From Desulfobulbaceae bacterium UBA2276 (lineage in GTDB: Bacteria > Desulfobacterota > Desulfobulbia > Desulfobulbales > Desulfocapsaceae): 21,018 bases of DNA. Shown in pieces: positions 8,607-14,197 of this stretch; within the stretch, counting starts at the first letter, position 1, and each line of letters begins with the position of its first letter. The translations under genes and the position numbers were made by a program. The notes under the pieces are model-generated. The model saw only the letters and a program-made list of their open reading frames with translations, was not told where the DNA came from and did no database searches. The stretch spans positions 1-21,018 of the forward strand of contig DDWW01000042.1 in assembly GCA_002347085.1 (NCBI GenBank), given 5' to 3'.

Positions 8607-8649
8607 AAAAAAAGCCCTTGTTCATATAATGAACAAGGGCTTTTTTTTA
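8607..8649. terminator. bidirectional intrinsic terminator between nuoN and the PxxKW gene
   Basis: Perfect 12-bp stem GCCCTTGTTCAT (8614-8625) with ATGAACAAGGGC (8629-8640) and a 3-nt loop. It is preceded by seven A (8607-8613) and followed by nine T (8641-8649), so it has a T-tract on either strand. It would end the nuo transcript on the + strand and the convergent minus-strand gene, whose stop codon is at 8667. Confidence 0.93.
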
Positions 8650-8666
8650 TAGTTAAAAACAAATAG

Positions 8667-8918
8667 TTACTTTTTGCCTTTTGCAGATGCCCTCTTGGCA
8701 GCCTTCAAAGGATTAACACGGATGGTAACAATATTGATTTCCGGTTTGGCATGGGTCGCAAAGTTACAAATCCCTAAGCGCCATTTCGCCTCGGGCTGCA
8801 TATAGGTCTTACAAAATTGCACCCCGGATTCATCAACAATCCGTTCACAGCCAACACATTTATCGATTACAGACTTAAAGTTTCTTTCACTATAAGTTTT
8901 CACAGCTTGATTTTGCAT
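8667..8918 (-). CDS. PxxKW family cysteine-rich protein
   Basis: An 83-aa, basic, soluble protein with four cysteines (Cys21-x2-Cys24, Cys36, Cys51) and the motif PEAKW at residues 42-46, followed by RLGICNFATH. This matches, from memory, the uncharacterised PxxKW cysteine-rich family of Desulfobacterota. The cysteines suggest a metal site (zinc or iron), but no function is established. The tail is Lys/Ala-rich (residues 72-83). I place the start at the ATG at 8918 because a strong AGGAGG lies 5 nt upstream. An in-frame TTG at 8939 would add seven residues but would put that ribosome binding site inside the gene. It is monocistronic and convergent with the nuo operon. Confidence 0.85.
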   Translation of the reverse strand: MQNQAVKTYSERNFKSVIDKCVGCERIVDESGVQFCKTYMQPEAKWRLGICNFATHAKPEINIVTIRVNPLKAAKRASAKGKK

Positions 8919-8923
8919 TCTAT

Positions 8924-8929
8924 CCTCCT
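8924..8929 (-). promoter_or_regulatory. ribosome binding site deciding the PxxKW gene start
   Basis: AGGAGG on the minus strand (CCTCCT on the + strand), 5 nt upstream of the ATG at 8918. It supports the shorter start over the upstream TTG at 8939. Confidence 0.85.
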
Positions 8930-9114
8930 GATTTCTCAAACAACTTTACAACCATGTCATGTTTATTGAAGCAAAAGCTCCTTATTCTTCCATTGAACCT
9001 AAGACCAAGCCATGATTCATATCATAAAAAAGAAAAATATATTAACAAACAACACAATTTTTCTCAAGAAAAAAACAGCACTACAGGGAACAAGTACAAG
9101 ATAGCCACCCACCC

Positions 9115-9321
9115 ATGCGATTTTTTTTATCCTCTGATACAGAAACAAACAAGCCACCACCACAACAGCCTCTTCAACAATCCATAAAAAATTTTTCTAT
9201 TTTATCGCTACTTCCTTGTATTCAGCAACTTCTTGATATAGAATCAATTTTATCATTTAATCATAATCTTTCTATGAGCATAAGCCTTTGGGATAAAATA
9301 ATAATATCCTATAAACGGTAA
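9115..9321 (+). CDS. possible small hypothetical protein (doubtful)
   Basis: A 68-codon open frame with a Pro/Gln-rich stretch (KPPPQQPLQQ, about residues 13-22) and a C-terminal half with protein-like alternation (LLPCIQQLLDIES, then SISLWDKIIISYKR). There is no ribosome binding site before the ATG, and an overlapping 77-codon frame covers part of the same DNA. I recognise no family. It could be a genuine short gene, a decayed remnant, or chance in AT-rich DNA. It is listed only because the C-terminal half looks less random than the other frames here. Confidence 0.22.
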   Translation: MRFFLSSDTETNKPPPQQPLQQSIKNFSILSLLPCIQQLLDIESILSFNHNLSMSISLWDKIIISYKR

Positions 9322-9349
9322 GCACATCCATATGAAATCGTAAACGAAA

Positions 9350-9385
9350 GGAGCCATAAAGTAACAGCTATTTCGGAACGACTCA
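9350..9385. repeat. dispersed intergenic palindrome, copy B (degenerate, short)
   Basis: Left end AAGGAGCC (GGAGCC at 9350-9355) and right end TTTCGGAACGACTCATAA (ending at about 9388). The right arm matches copy C at roughly 15 of 20 positions, but internal pairing is weak. It is shorter (36 bp) than the other copies (45-52 bp). It lies 50 bp upstream of pilC. Confidence 0.45.
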
Positions 9386-9435
9386 TAAAATCACACTCAA
9401 TATATTCATATACATCGTCAGTAGAGGAGCAGGCT

Positions 9436-10650
9436 ATGCCAGTTTATGTTTGGAAAGGGGTAAACTCACAAGGGGTAAAACGTAAAGGCGAGGTTGAGTC
9501 TCCTGACCAGGCTGCGGCCTTAGCTCATGTCAAACGCCTTCGGATCCAGGATATCAACATTAAAGAGAAGCCTAAGGATCTCTTTGAGAATATTGCTTTT
9601 TTTAAACCCAAAGTCACGGGCAAGGACATTGTCGTCTTCACCCGACAATTAGCCACCATGATCGATGCCGGATTACCTTTGATCCAAAGCCTTGAGATCC
9701 TGGCAAAACAACAGGAGAACTCCACCTTTAAAACTGTTCTGACCGCAATCAAGAGAGATGTGGAAACTGGAACTACAATCGCCGATGCCATGCGGAAACA
9801 CCCCACTGTATTTGACAGTCTCTTTGCCAATATGATCGAGGCCGGTGAAACAGGTGGTATCCTGGACACCATTCTTGGACGACTGGCAGGATTCAAGGAA
9901 AAATCGATGGCCCTGACCAAAAAGATAAAAGGGGCAATGACCTATCCCACCATCTGCCTTGCTATCTCATTTCTTATCCTGGGCGTTATTCTCATCTTTG
10001 TCATTCCGGTCTTTGAAAAAATGTTTTCCAGTATGGGAGCGGCCCTTCCCGTACCCACCCAGGTAGTAGTAAGCTTGAGTAATTTCATGAAATCGAATTT
10101 TCTGTATATTATTATGGGAATATTCGCCATTATCTTTATCATTAAAAAAATATACCATACAGAAAAAGGACGTTATAGAATTGATGCCATGCTTTTACGA
10201 GCACCCATTGTCGGCGACCTGATCAGAAAAGTGGCGGTAGCCAAATTCACACGGACACTGAGCACCATGCTCCAGAGCGGGGTTCCCATCCTTGACGCAC
10301 TCCAGGTGGTCGCCAAAACCTCTGGGAATAAAGTTATTGAAGGGGCTGTTTTCAGGATTGCCGAGAGTATCAGCGAAGGTCGCCCCATTGCCGAACCCTT
10401 AGAAGAAAGCGGCGTCTTTCCCAATATGGTGGTACAGATGATCAACGTGGGGGAATCAGTAGGTGCCTTAGATACCATGCTGGCCAAAATAGCCGACTTT
10501 TATGACGATGAAGTTGATCAAGCTGTAAACAATCTCACCGCCATGATTGAACCCTTTATGATGGTCTTTTTAGGAGGCATGATAGGCGGGATCGTCGTGG
10601 CAATGTACCTGCCGATCTTCTCCATGGCATCGGTAGTTAGTGGTGGTTAA
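9436..10650 (+). CDS. pilC: type IV pilus inner-membrane platform protein PilC (T2SS F family)
   Basis: PilC/GspF proteins form the inner-membrane platform on which the PilB and PilT ATPases assemble and retract pili. The 404-aa product has the family length and begins MPVYVWKGVNSQG, typical of PilC. It contains two homologous T2SSF domains: about residues 65-190 (RQLATMIDAGLPLIQSLEIL, then IEAGETGG at 134-141) and 268-393 (RTLSTMLQSGVPILDALQVV, then INVGESVG). Membrane helices lie near 172-192, 222-240 and 373-393. An AGGAG site precedes the ATG. No pilB, pilT, pilD or pilin gene is adjacent, so it is an orphan within this window. It could in principle serve a type II secretion system, but the N-terminus favours PilC. 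Confidence 0.92.
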   Translation: MPVYVWKGVNSQGVKRKGEVESPDQAAALAHVKRLRIQDINIKEKPKDLFENIAFFKPKVTGKDIVVFTRQLATMIDAGLPLIQSLEILAKQQENSTFKTVLTAIKRDVETGTTIADAMRKHPTVFDSLFANMIEAGETGGILDTILGRLAGFKEKSMALTKKIKGAMTYPTICLAISFLILGVILIFVIPVFEKMFSSMGAALPVPTQVVVSLSNFMKSNFLYIIMGIFAIIFIIKKIYHTEKGRYRIDAMLLRAPIVGDLIRKVAVAKFTRTLSTMLQSGVPILDALQVVAKTSGNKVIEGAVFRIAESISEGRPIAEPLEESGVFPNMVVQMINVGESVGALDTMLAKIADFYDDEVDQAVNNLTAMIEPFMMVFLGGMIGGIVVAMYLPIFSMASVVSGG

Positions 10651-10699
10651 GCTGTTGCAAATAAATAACATGGCAACTTTGGTAGTCGAATCGGCATAA

Positions 10700-10751
10700 G
10701 GAACCGTAATAAATTTGTTAGAAAAATGCCAAGTTATTTCGTAAGGGCTCC
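10700..10751. repeat. dispersed intergenic palindrome, copy C
   Basis: Left arm GGAACCGTAAT (10700-10710) and right arm GTAAGGGCTCC (10741-10751), with right flank TAAG. The arms pair at 7 of 11 positions, less well than copies A and D, but both ends align with the other copies. It lies 50 bp downstream of pilC and 110 bp upstream of the ihfA-like gene. Confidence 0.65.
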
Positions 10752-10790
10752 TAAGTAGTTACGAACAGATAAAAAAAAACTATCACAATC

Positions 10791-10818
10791 TTGATTTTTC
10801 GTTATCAGGATCTATTAT
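10791..10818 (+). promoter_or_regulatory. candidate sigma70-type promoter for the ihfA-like gene
   Basis: TTGATT (10791-10796) and TATTAT (10813-10818) with a 16-bp spacer, in AT-rich DNA ahead of the ihfA-like ATG at 10861. Fit to consensus is moderate; overlapping alternatives such as TATAAC (10816-10821) exist. Confidence 0.4.
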
Positions 10819-10860
10819 AACAATTTCATTATACTTGTTTTTTTATTATAGGAGAATATC

Positions 10861-11148
10861 ATGACCCTGACCAAAGCGGAACTCGTTCAACAAGTCTATA
10901 AGACCCATTCCACTCTCAGCAAGACTCAAGCAATGGAGTCGGTTGAGGCCTTTCTGCGAATCTCAAAAGATACCATGATCAATGGGGCCGATTTACTCCT
11001 GAGTGGTTTTGGAAAGTTTAATGTAAAGGACAAAAACTCAAGAAGAGGTCGTAATCCTCAAACTGGCGACGAGCTCACCCTTGACGCTCGTCGGGTGATT
11101 ACCTTTAAACCATCCGGCATCCTGCGTGATACAATCAATAATTCCTAA
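10861..11148 (+). CDS. ihfA: integration host factor alpha-like DNA-bending protein (HU/IHF family)
   Basis: Proteins of this family dimerise and sharply bend DNA in nucleoid organisation, transcription and recombination. The 95-aa length is typical. Visible family marks are MTLTKAELVQ at the N-terminus, GFGKF (49-53) at the turn into the beta arm, RRGRNPQTG (61-69) at the arm tip with the intercalating Pro66, and ARRVITFKPSGILRD (76-90). The N-terminus and RRVITFKPS resemble IHF alpha more than HU, but a divergent HU is possible. A TAGGAG site sits 6 nt before the ATG. It is upstream of a ParB-domain gene with a 139-bp spacer holding two hairpins, so the two need not be cotranscribed. Confidence 0.88.
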   Translation: MTLTKAELVQQVYKTHSTLSKTQAMESVEAFLRISKDTMINGADLLLSGFGKFNVKDKNSRRGRNPQTGDELTLDARRVITFKPSGILRDTINNS

Positions 11149-11185
11149 AAATATTGGATCGAGATCGATAATATTTTTACTTTTT
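11147..11185 (+). terminator. candidate terminator after the ihfA-like gene
   Basis: Stem AAAAATATT (11147-11155) with AATATTTTT (11170-11178), beginning at the stop codon and followed by a T-rich run. The stem is A/T only, so it would be a weak terminator. Confidence 0.4.
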
Positions 11186-11197
11186 TTCTCTTTGATG

Positions 11198-11236
11198 CAG
11201 GGCTGAATCAGCAACTTTCAAACTGTTTCAGCCCTG
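11198..11236. promoter_or_regulatory. GC-richer hairpin upstream of the ParB-like gene
   Basis: Arms CAGGGCTGAATCAG (11198-11211) and CTGTTTCAGCCCTG (11223-11236) pair at 13 of 14 positions around an 11-nt loop. No T-run follows on the + strand, so it is not a standard terminator. It could be an mRNA leader structure or a binding site for a dimeric protein. Confidence 0.5.
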
Positions 11237-11287
11237 ATCACCTCCTGCTTGTCCAGATTCAGGCTCACCTCCCTTGCCCCCTTGCTT

Positions 11288-12241
11288 ATGTTTCCCCAGC
11301 CCTCATTAAAAAACATCCCCCTGAGTTCGATCAAAACTACTCCGAACTGGAATCTTCATCCTTTTTTGGATGATACTCCTTCCCTCTCCCTCAAACAGTC
11401 ATTTGCAGAGTCAGGCATTCTCCATCCACCCATTGTGCAAGCGGCAGAGGATGGCACCTTTGACCTTATCTGTGGACGTAAACGCCTCTACGCGCTAAAA
11501 CATCATTGTCAGCAAAACAGTTCCCCCTGCTTGATTCTGCCGCCAACACTCACCCCAAGTGCTGTTTTTCTCTACGTTTTGACCGATCAACAGCTCAATG
11601 GGCCACTTTCTCCCATAGAAACTGCCTTTTTCCTCAAATGTTGTTTAAATAAGATGACAGAGCAGGAGGTAAACGATTATTTCCTCCCTCGTTTAGGACA
11701 TGGAGGGCATAAAAATCAGACCTCCATTCTCCACCAACTCATCAGTCTCACGACACTAGACAACAAAACGCAACAACTTGTCCATCAGGGCTTGATTGTT
11801 GATAAGATAGCCTTTGAATTTCTATCACTGTCAGCAGAGGACAGATTAACCCTTTCCTCTCTCTTCGAGCTTCTGCAGCCAGGCACCGGTAAACAAAAAA
11901 GGATCTTAACCTTGAGCCGCGAGTTAGCCTTTCGTTCTCGTTCAACGATTTCCTTACTCCTGGGAGAGCCGGAATTCAAACAAATCTTAGGGCATACAGA
12001 GATGAACCTCCCGCAAAAAACCCACTTTCTTCTTGATCTCCTGCAAAAGAAATCGTATCCCCGAAGTAGTGATGCTGAGCAAATTTTTAAAGACCGGGTG
12101 CGAAGACTCAATCTGCCTGCTCACTATGAGCTCACCCATAGTCTCAACTTCGAGAAAGATGAGGTATTTCTTACTATTACCTTCCCAGATTTGGAAAAGT
12201 GTGAACAGGTCTGGCTCAGAAAGAAAGATTTGTACGAGTGA
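11288..12241 (+). CDS. divergent ParB-domain protein
   Basis: A 317-aa protein with ParB-like N-terminal and middle regions. Residues ~9-100 look like a ParB N-terminal domain: IPLSSIKTTPN, then SFAESGILHPPIV, then ICGRKRLYALK, corresponding to the GERRxRA nucleotide-binding box but altered to GRKRLYA. LSPIETAFFLK at 107-117 starts the linker/HTH region as in ParB, and GLIVDKIAFEFLSLSAEDR (168-186) matches the later ParB segment. The C-terminal ~85 residues are not recognised. There is no parA nearby, so this is probably not the chromosome-partition ParB. The start is uncertain: I use the only early ATG, but an in-frame TTG at 11249 is possible and neither has a ribosome binding site. It converges on ribD with 70 bp between and no visible terminator. 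Confidence 0.72.
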   Translation: MFPQPSLKNIPLSSIKTTPNWNLHPFLDDTPSLSLKQSFAESGILHPPIVQAAEDGTFDLICGRKRLYALKHHCQQNSSPCLILPPTLTPSAVFLYVLTDQQLNGPLSPIETAFFLKCCLNKMTEQEVNDYFLPRLGHGGHKNQTSILHQLISLTTLDNKTQQLVHQGLIVDKIAFEFLSLSAEDRLTLSSLFELLQPGTGKQKRILTLSRELAFRSRSTISLLLGEPEFKQILGHTEMNLPQKTHFLLDLLQKKSYPRSSDAEQIFKDRVRRLNLPAHYELTHSLNFEKDEVFLTITFPDLEKCEQVWLRKKDLYE

Positions 12242-12311
12242 GAAATTACCAAACAGAAAAAGAGAAGGAAGGAAAAGCTACAAAACTATTGGACAAAAGA
12301 AAGGACGAATT

Positions 12312-13439
12312 TCAGGATGCGTTGCTCTTATACAGGACCTCACCCTCCACCATCATATCCTGACCCAGACGGCGGTAATGAAGAGTATGCAGGCGGATAG
12401 CATCTTCAGCATCGTGGCTATTTATCCCCTCAAAAACCGGAGTGCCAGCACTCCCCGCAAAAATCGGGGCCATAAAAAGATTCACCTGATCAACTAATTG
12501 CTGCCGTAAGAAAGCCCCATGAATTGTCGCTCCCCCCTCAACCAGCAGTGATGTAATCCCCGCGCCGGCCAAGACCTTGAGCATGTGCCGGAGATCAACC
12601 CGGCCATCATCACCACATTTCACCTGATGAACAACGACCTTACCGACCTGCCTGATCCTTGCCATCTTGTCACGGTCGACGTCCATACCGCAAAAAATCC
12701 AGGTGGGTGCTGAAGAATCGAGATGAAGCAGGCGGGCAGACTCGGGGATTTGCAAATGGGTATCGAGGATGATACGGAGAGGATCTCGCCCCCGGCCCTG
12801 CGGCAGACGAGTAGTAAGGGCTGGATCGTCGACCATAACAGTGGCGCACCCTATCAAAATTGCGTCCACACTATCCCGCAGACGATGGGATTTTCGCAGC
12901 GATTCCGGCCCGGTGATCTGCCCCCCTTGCTGAGGCTGATAACTGATGCGCCCGTCAAGGCTCATCCCGGCCTTCATTACCACCCAGGGTAGGCCTTTGG
13001 TGATATATTTAATAAAAGGACGATTAAGAAGACGACATTCGGCAGCAAGCAGACCGCTCACCACCTCAATCCCCTGACCTTGCAGATAGGTGTTGCCGCT
13101 ACCATCAACCAAGGGATTGGGATCTTCCATCCCCACCACCACCCTCTTGATCCCACTGGCAACTATCGCCTTGGTGCAGGGAGGAGTCCGTCCGGTGTGA
13201 TTACAGGGCTCGAGGGTCACATACAGGGTAGCACCAGCGGCCAAGGCCCCAGCCTGACGCAAGGCATGGATCTCAGCATGCGGGGTGCCGGCTTTATGAT
13301 GATAGCCGGCACCAATAACCGCCTGCCCACGGACAATAACCGCCCCCACACAAGGATTAGGAGAGGTGCGGCCCAAACCTTTACGCGCCTCTTTCAAGGC
13401 CAGACGCATATACGAGTGATCGCTCTCAGATATCGGCAA
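12312..13439 (-). CDS. ribD: bifunctional riboflavin biosynthesis deaminase/reductase RibD
   Basis: RibD carries out the second and third steps of riboflavin synthesis: deamination of the pyrimidine intermediate, then reduction of its ribose side chain. The 375-aa product has a cytidine-deaminase-type domain (residues ~8-150) with zinc and catalytic motifs HAE (His54, Glu56) and EPCNHTGRTPPC (Cys79, Cys88), and SPNPCVGAVI near the start. The reductase domain follows (~150-370; KAGMSLDGRISY, LLVEGGATIHGAFL). The start is a TTG at 13439, immediately preceded by an in-frame stop; an ATG at 13409 would drop the first ten residues, which include the usual HxYM segment. It lies 10 bp after nrdR, so the two are probably cotranscribed. 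No other rib gene is in the window. Confidence 0.95.
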   Translation of the reverse strand: MPISESDHSYMRLALKEARKGLGRTSPNPCVGAVIVRGQAVIGAGYHHKAGTPHAEIHALRQAGALAAGATLYVTLEPCNHTGRTPPCTKAIVASGIKRVVVGMEDPNPLVDGSGNTYLQGQGIEVVSGLLAAECRLLNRPFIKYITKGLPWVVMKAGMSLDGRISYQPQQGGQITGPESLRKSHRLRDSVDAILIGCATVMVDDPALTTRLPQGRGRDPLRIILDTHLQIPESARLLHLDSSAPTWIFCGMDVDRDKMARIRQVGKVVVHQVKCGDDGRVDLRHMLKVLAGAGITSLLVEGGATIHGAFLRQQLVDQVNLFMAPIFAGSAGTPVFEGINSHDAEDAIRLHTLHYRRLGQDMMVEGEVLYKSNAS

Positions 13440-13449
13440 TTATCAACAT

Positions 13450-13920
13450 TTACGCCTCTTTGCCATCTCGGGCATCCAGCAGGGTTTTCAACTCATCCAC
13501 GAACTGATTAACATCCTTGAACTGTCGATATACCGAGGCAAAACGAACATAGGCGACCTCGTCAAGATCAGGGAGTGCCTCCATTACCCATTCACCAATC
13601 ACCTGGGAAGAGACCTCCTTGGAACCAATATCCTGGAGTTTTCTCTCTATTTCATCAACAAAGGCATCAATATCATCACAGCTTACCGGCCTTTTTTCGC
13701 AGGCCTTTTCCAGACCAGAAGCCATTTTATGACGATCCCAAGCCTCACGGCGCCCATCTTTTTTCACCAAGACCGGCATCATCACTTCCAGGCGCTCATA
13801 CGTGGTAAACCGCTGGTTACAGTCCAGACACGATCGACGACGCCGGGTAATGGTACTCTCCTTGTTTAAACGAGAGTCAATAACCTTATTTTCAAGATGG
13901 CCACAATAAGGACACTTCAT
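13450..13920 (-). CDS. nrdR: transcriptional repressor NrdR
   Basis: NrdR represses ribonucleotide reductase genes in response to ATP/dATP levels. The 156-aa product begins with a zinc ribbon, Cys3-x2-Cys6 and Cys31-x2-Cys34, with VIDSR and RRRRSCLDCNQRFTTYER between and after. An ATP-cone domain follows (about residues 49-139; VLVKKDGRREAWDR near its start). Length and motifs are standard. GGAG (13926-13929) precedes the ATG by 5 nt. A strong palindrome (copy D) lies just upstream of this ribosome binding site, so the leader RNA may start with a hairpin. The order glyA-nrdR-ribD is common in this group of bacteria. Confidence 0.97.
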   Translation of the reverse strand: MKCPYCGHLENKVIDSRLNKESTITRRRRSCLDCNQRFTTYERLEVMMPVLVKKDGRREAWDRHKMASGLEKACEKRPVSCDDIDAFVDEIERKLQDIGSKEVSSQVIGEWVMEALPDLDEVAYVRFASVYRQFKDVNQFVDELKTLLDARDGKEA

Positions 13921-13935
13921 GGTTTCTCCGGTTTA

Positions 13936-13986
13936 GGAACCGTGACGAAAGAGCTTGGCCTTTTATACCAATTTCGTTACGGTTCC
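13936..13986. repeat. dispersed intergenic palindrome, copy D (best preserved)
   Basis: Left arm GGAACCGTGACGAAA (13936-13950) and right arm TTTCGTTACGGTTCC (13972-13986) pair at 14 of 15 positions; the exception is a possible G-T pair. The 21-nt centre is unpaired. The left end is 6 nt from the nrdR ribosome binding site. Right flank is TTAG, as in the other copies (TAA/TTA). Confidence 0.85.
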
Positions 13987-14029
13987 TTAGGCCATTCTGG
14001 ATACCCAGATGGCCCAAGGAATTTATTTA

Positions 14030-14084
14030 GAGGCCGTTACTGAAAAGAGCAATGCTCTTTTTGCTCTTTTCAGTTTACGGCCTC
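14030..14084. repeat. long hairpin F in the nrdR-glyA spacer
   Basis: The left arm (14030-14052) and right arm (14061-14084) pair over 8 bp (GAGGCCGT with ACGGCCTC), a small internal loop, then 14 bp (ACTGAAAAGAGCAA with TTGCTCTTTTCAGT), around an 8-nt loop. Its outer part GGCCGTTACTGAAAA resembles the GGARCCGTTACGAAA end of the dispersed family. Confidence 0.85.
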
Positions 14085-14095
14085 TTATGCAACGT

Positions 14096-14129
14096 CCAGA
14101 AAACAGCAATCTGTTCTGCTGTTTTCTGG
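14096..14129. repeat. hairpin H in the nrdR-glyA spacer
   Basis: Perfect 13-bp stem CCAGAAAACAGCA (14096-14108) with TGCTGTTTTCTGG (14117-14129), 8-nt loop. It shares the GAAAAsAGCAAT ... TGCTsTTTTC layout of hairpin F with a swapped base pair: C14104-G14121 here, G14047-C14066 in F. Confidence 0.85.
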
Positions 14130-14170
14130 CGTGGCGTCTGGCAGACTACATCAGCCAGAGATCATACAAT

Positions 14171-14187
14171 AGGCCGTTAAGAAATAA
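14171..14187. repeat. half-copy arm G next to the glyA stop
   Basis: AGGCCGTTAAGAAATAA repeats the left arm of hairpin F in the same orientation, without its own partner nearby. Its first ten bases can pair with the right arm of F (TTTACGGCCT, 14074-14083) at 9 of 10 positions, which would enclose hairpin H. Confidence 0.55.
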
Positions 14188-14197
14188 CCACCCTTTC

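Larger units (their letters stand above)
8940..9435. other. AT-rich gap between the PxxKW gene and pilC
   Basis: About 500 bp with a visibly higher A+T content than the flanking genes. It must hold the promoter of the minus-strand PxxKW gene near its left end and the promoter of pilC near its right end; no clear -35/-10 pair stood out. It contains one doubtful 68-codon ORF (9115-9321), dispersed palindrome copy B (9350-9385), and the pilC ribosome binding site (GAGGAG around 9424-9429). No RNA gene, transposase remnant or larger gene was recognised. Confidence 0.6.

Noticed and set aside
8954..9187. 77-codon frame downstream of the PxxKW gene promoter region
   Set aside because: It has Lys/His/Asn-rich random-looking composition, no ribosome binding site, and overlaps the promoter region of the opposite-strand gene.
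12033..12497. 154-codon frame overlapping the ends of the ParB-like gene and ribD
   Set aside because: It crosses two real genes in other frames, has no ribosome binding site and a low-complexity basic composition.
13440..13449. FMN riboswitch controlling ribD
   Set aside because: Only 10 bp separate nrdR and ribD and no FMN-aptamer motif is visible there or upstream of nrdR.
13936..13986. palindrome D as an NrdR operator for autoregulation
   Set aside because: It does not resemble the NrdR-box pattern, and the same palindrome recurs at unrelated genes, so a repeat element explains it better.
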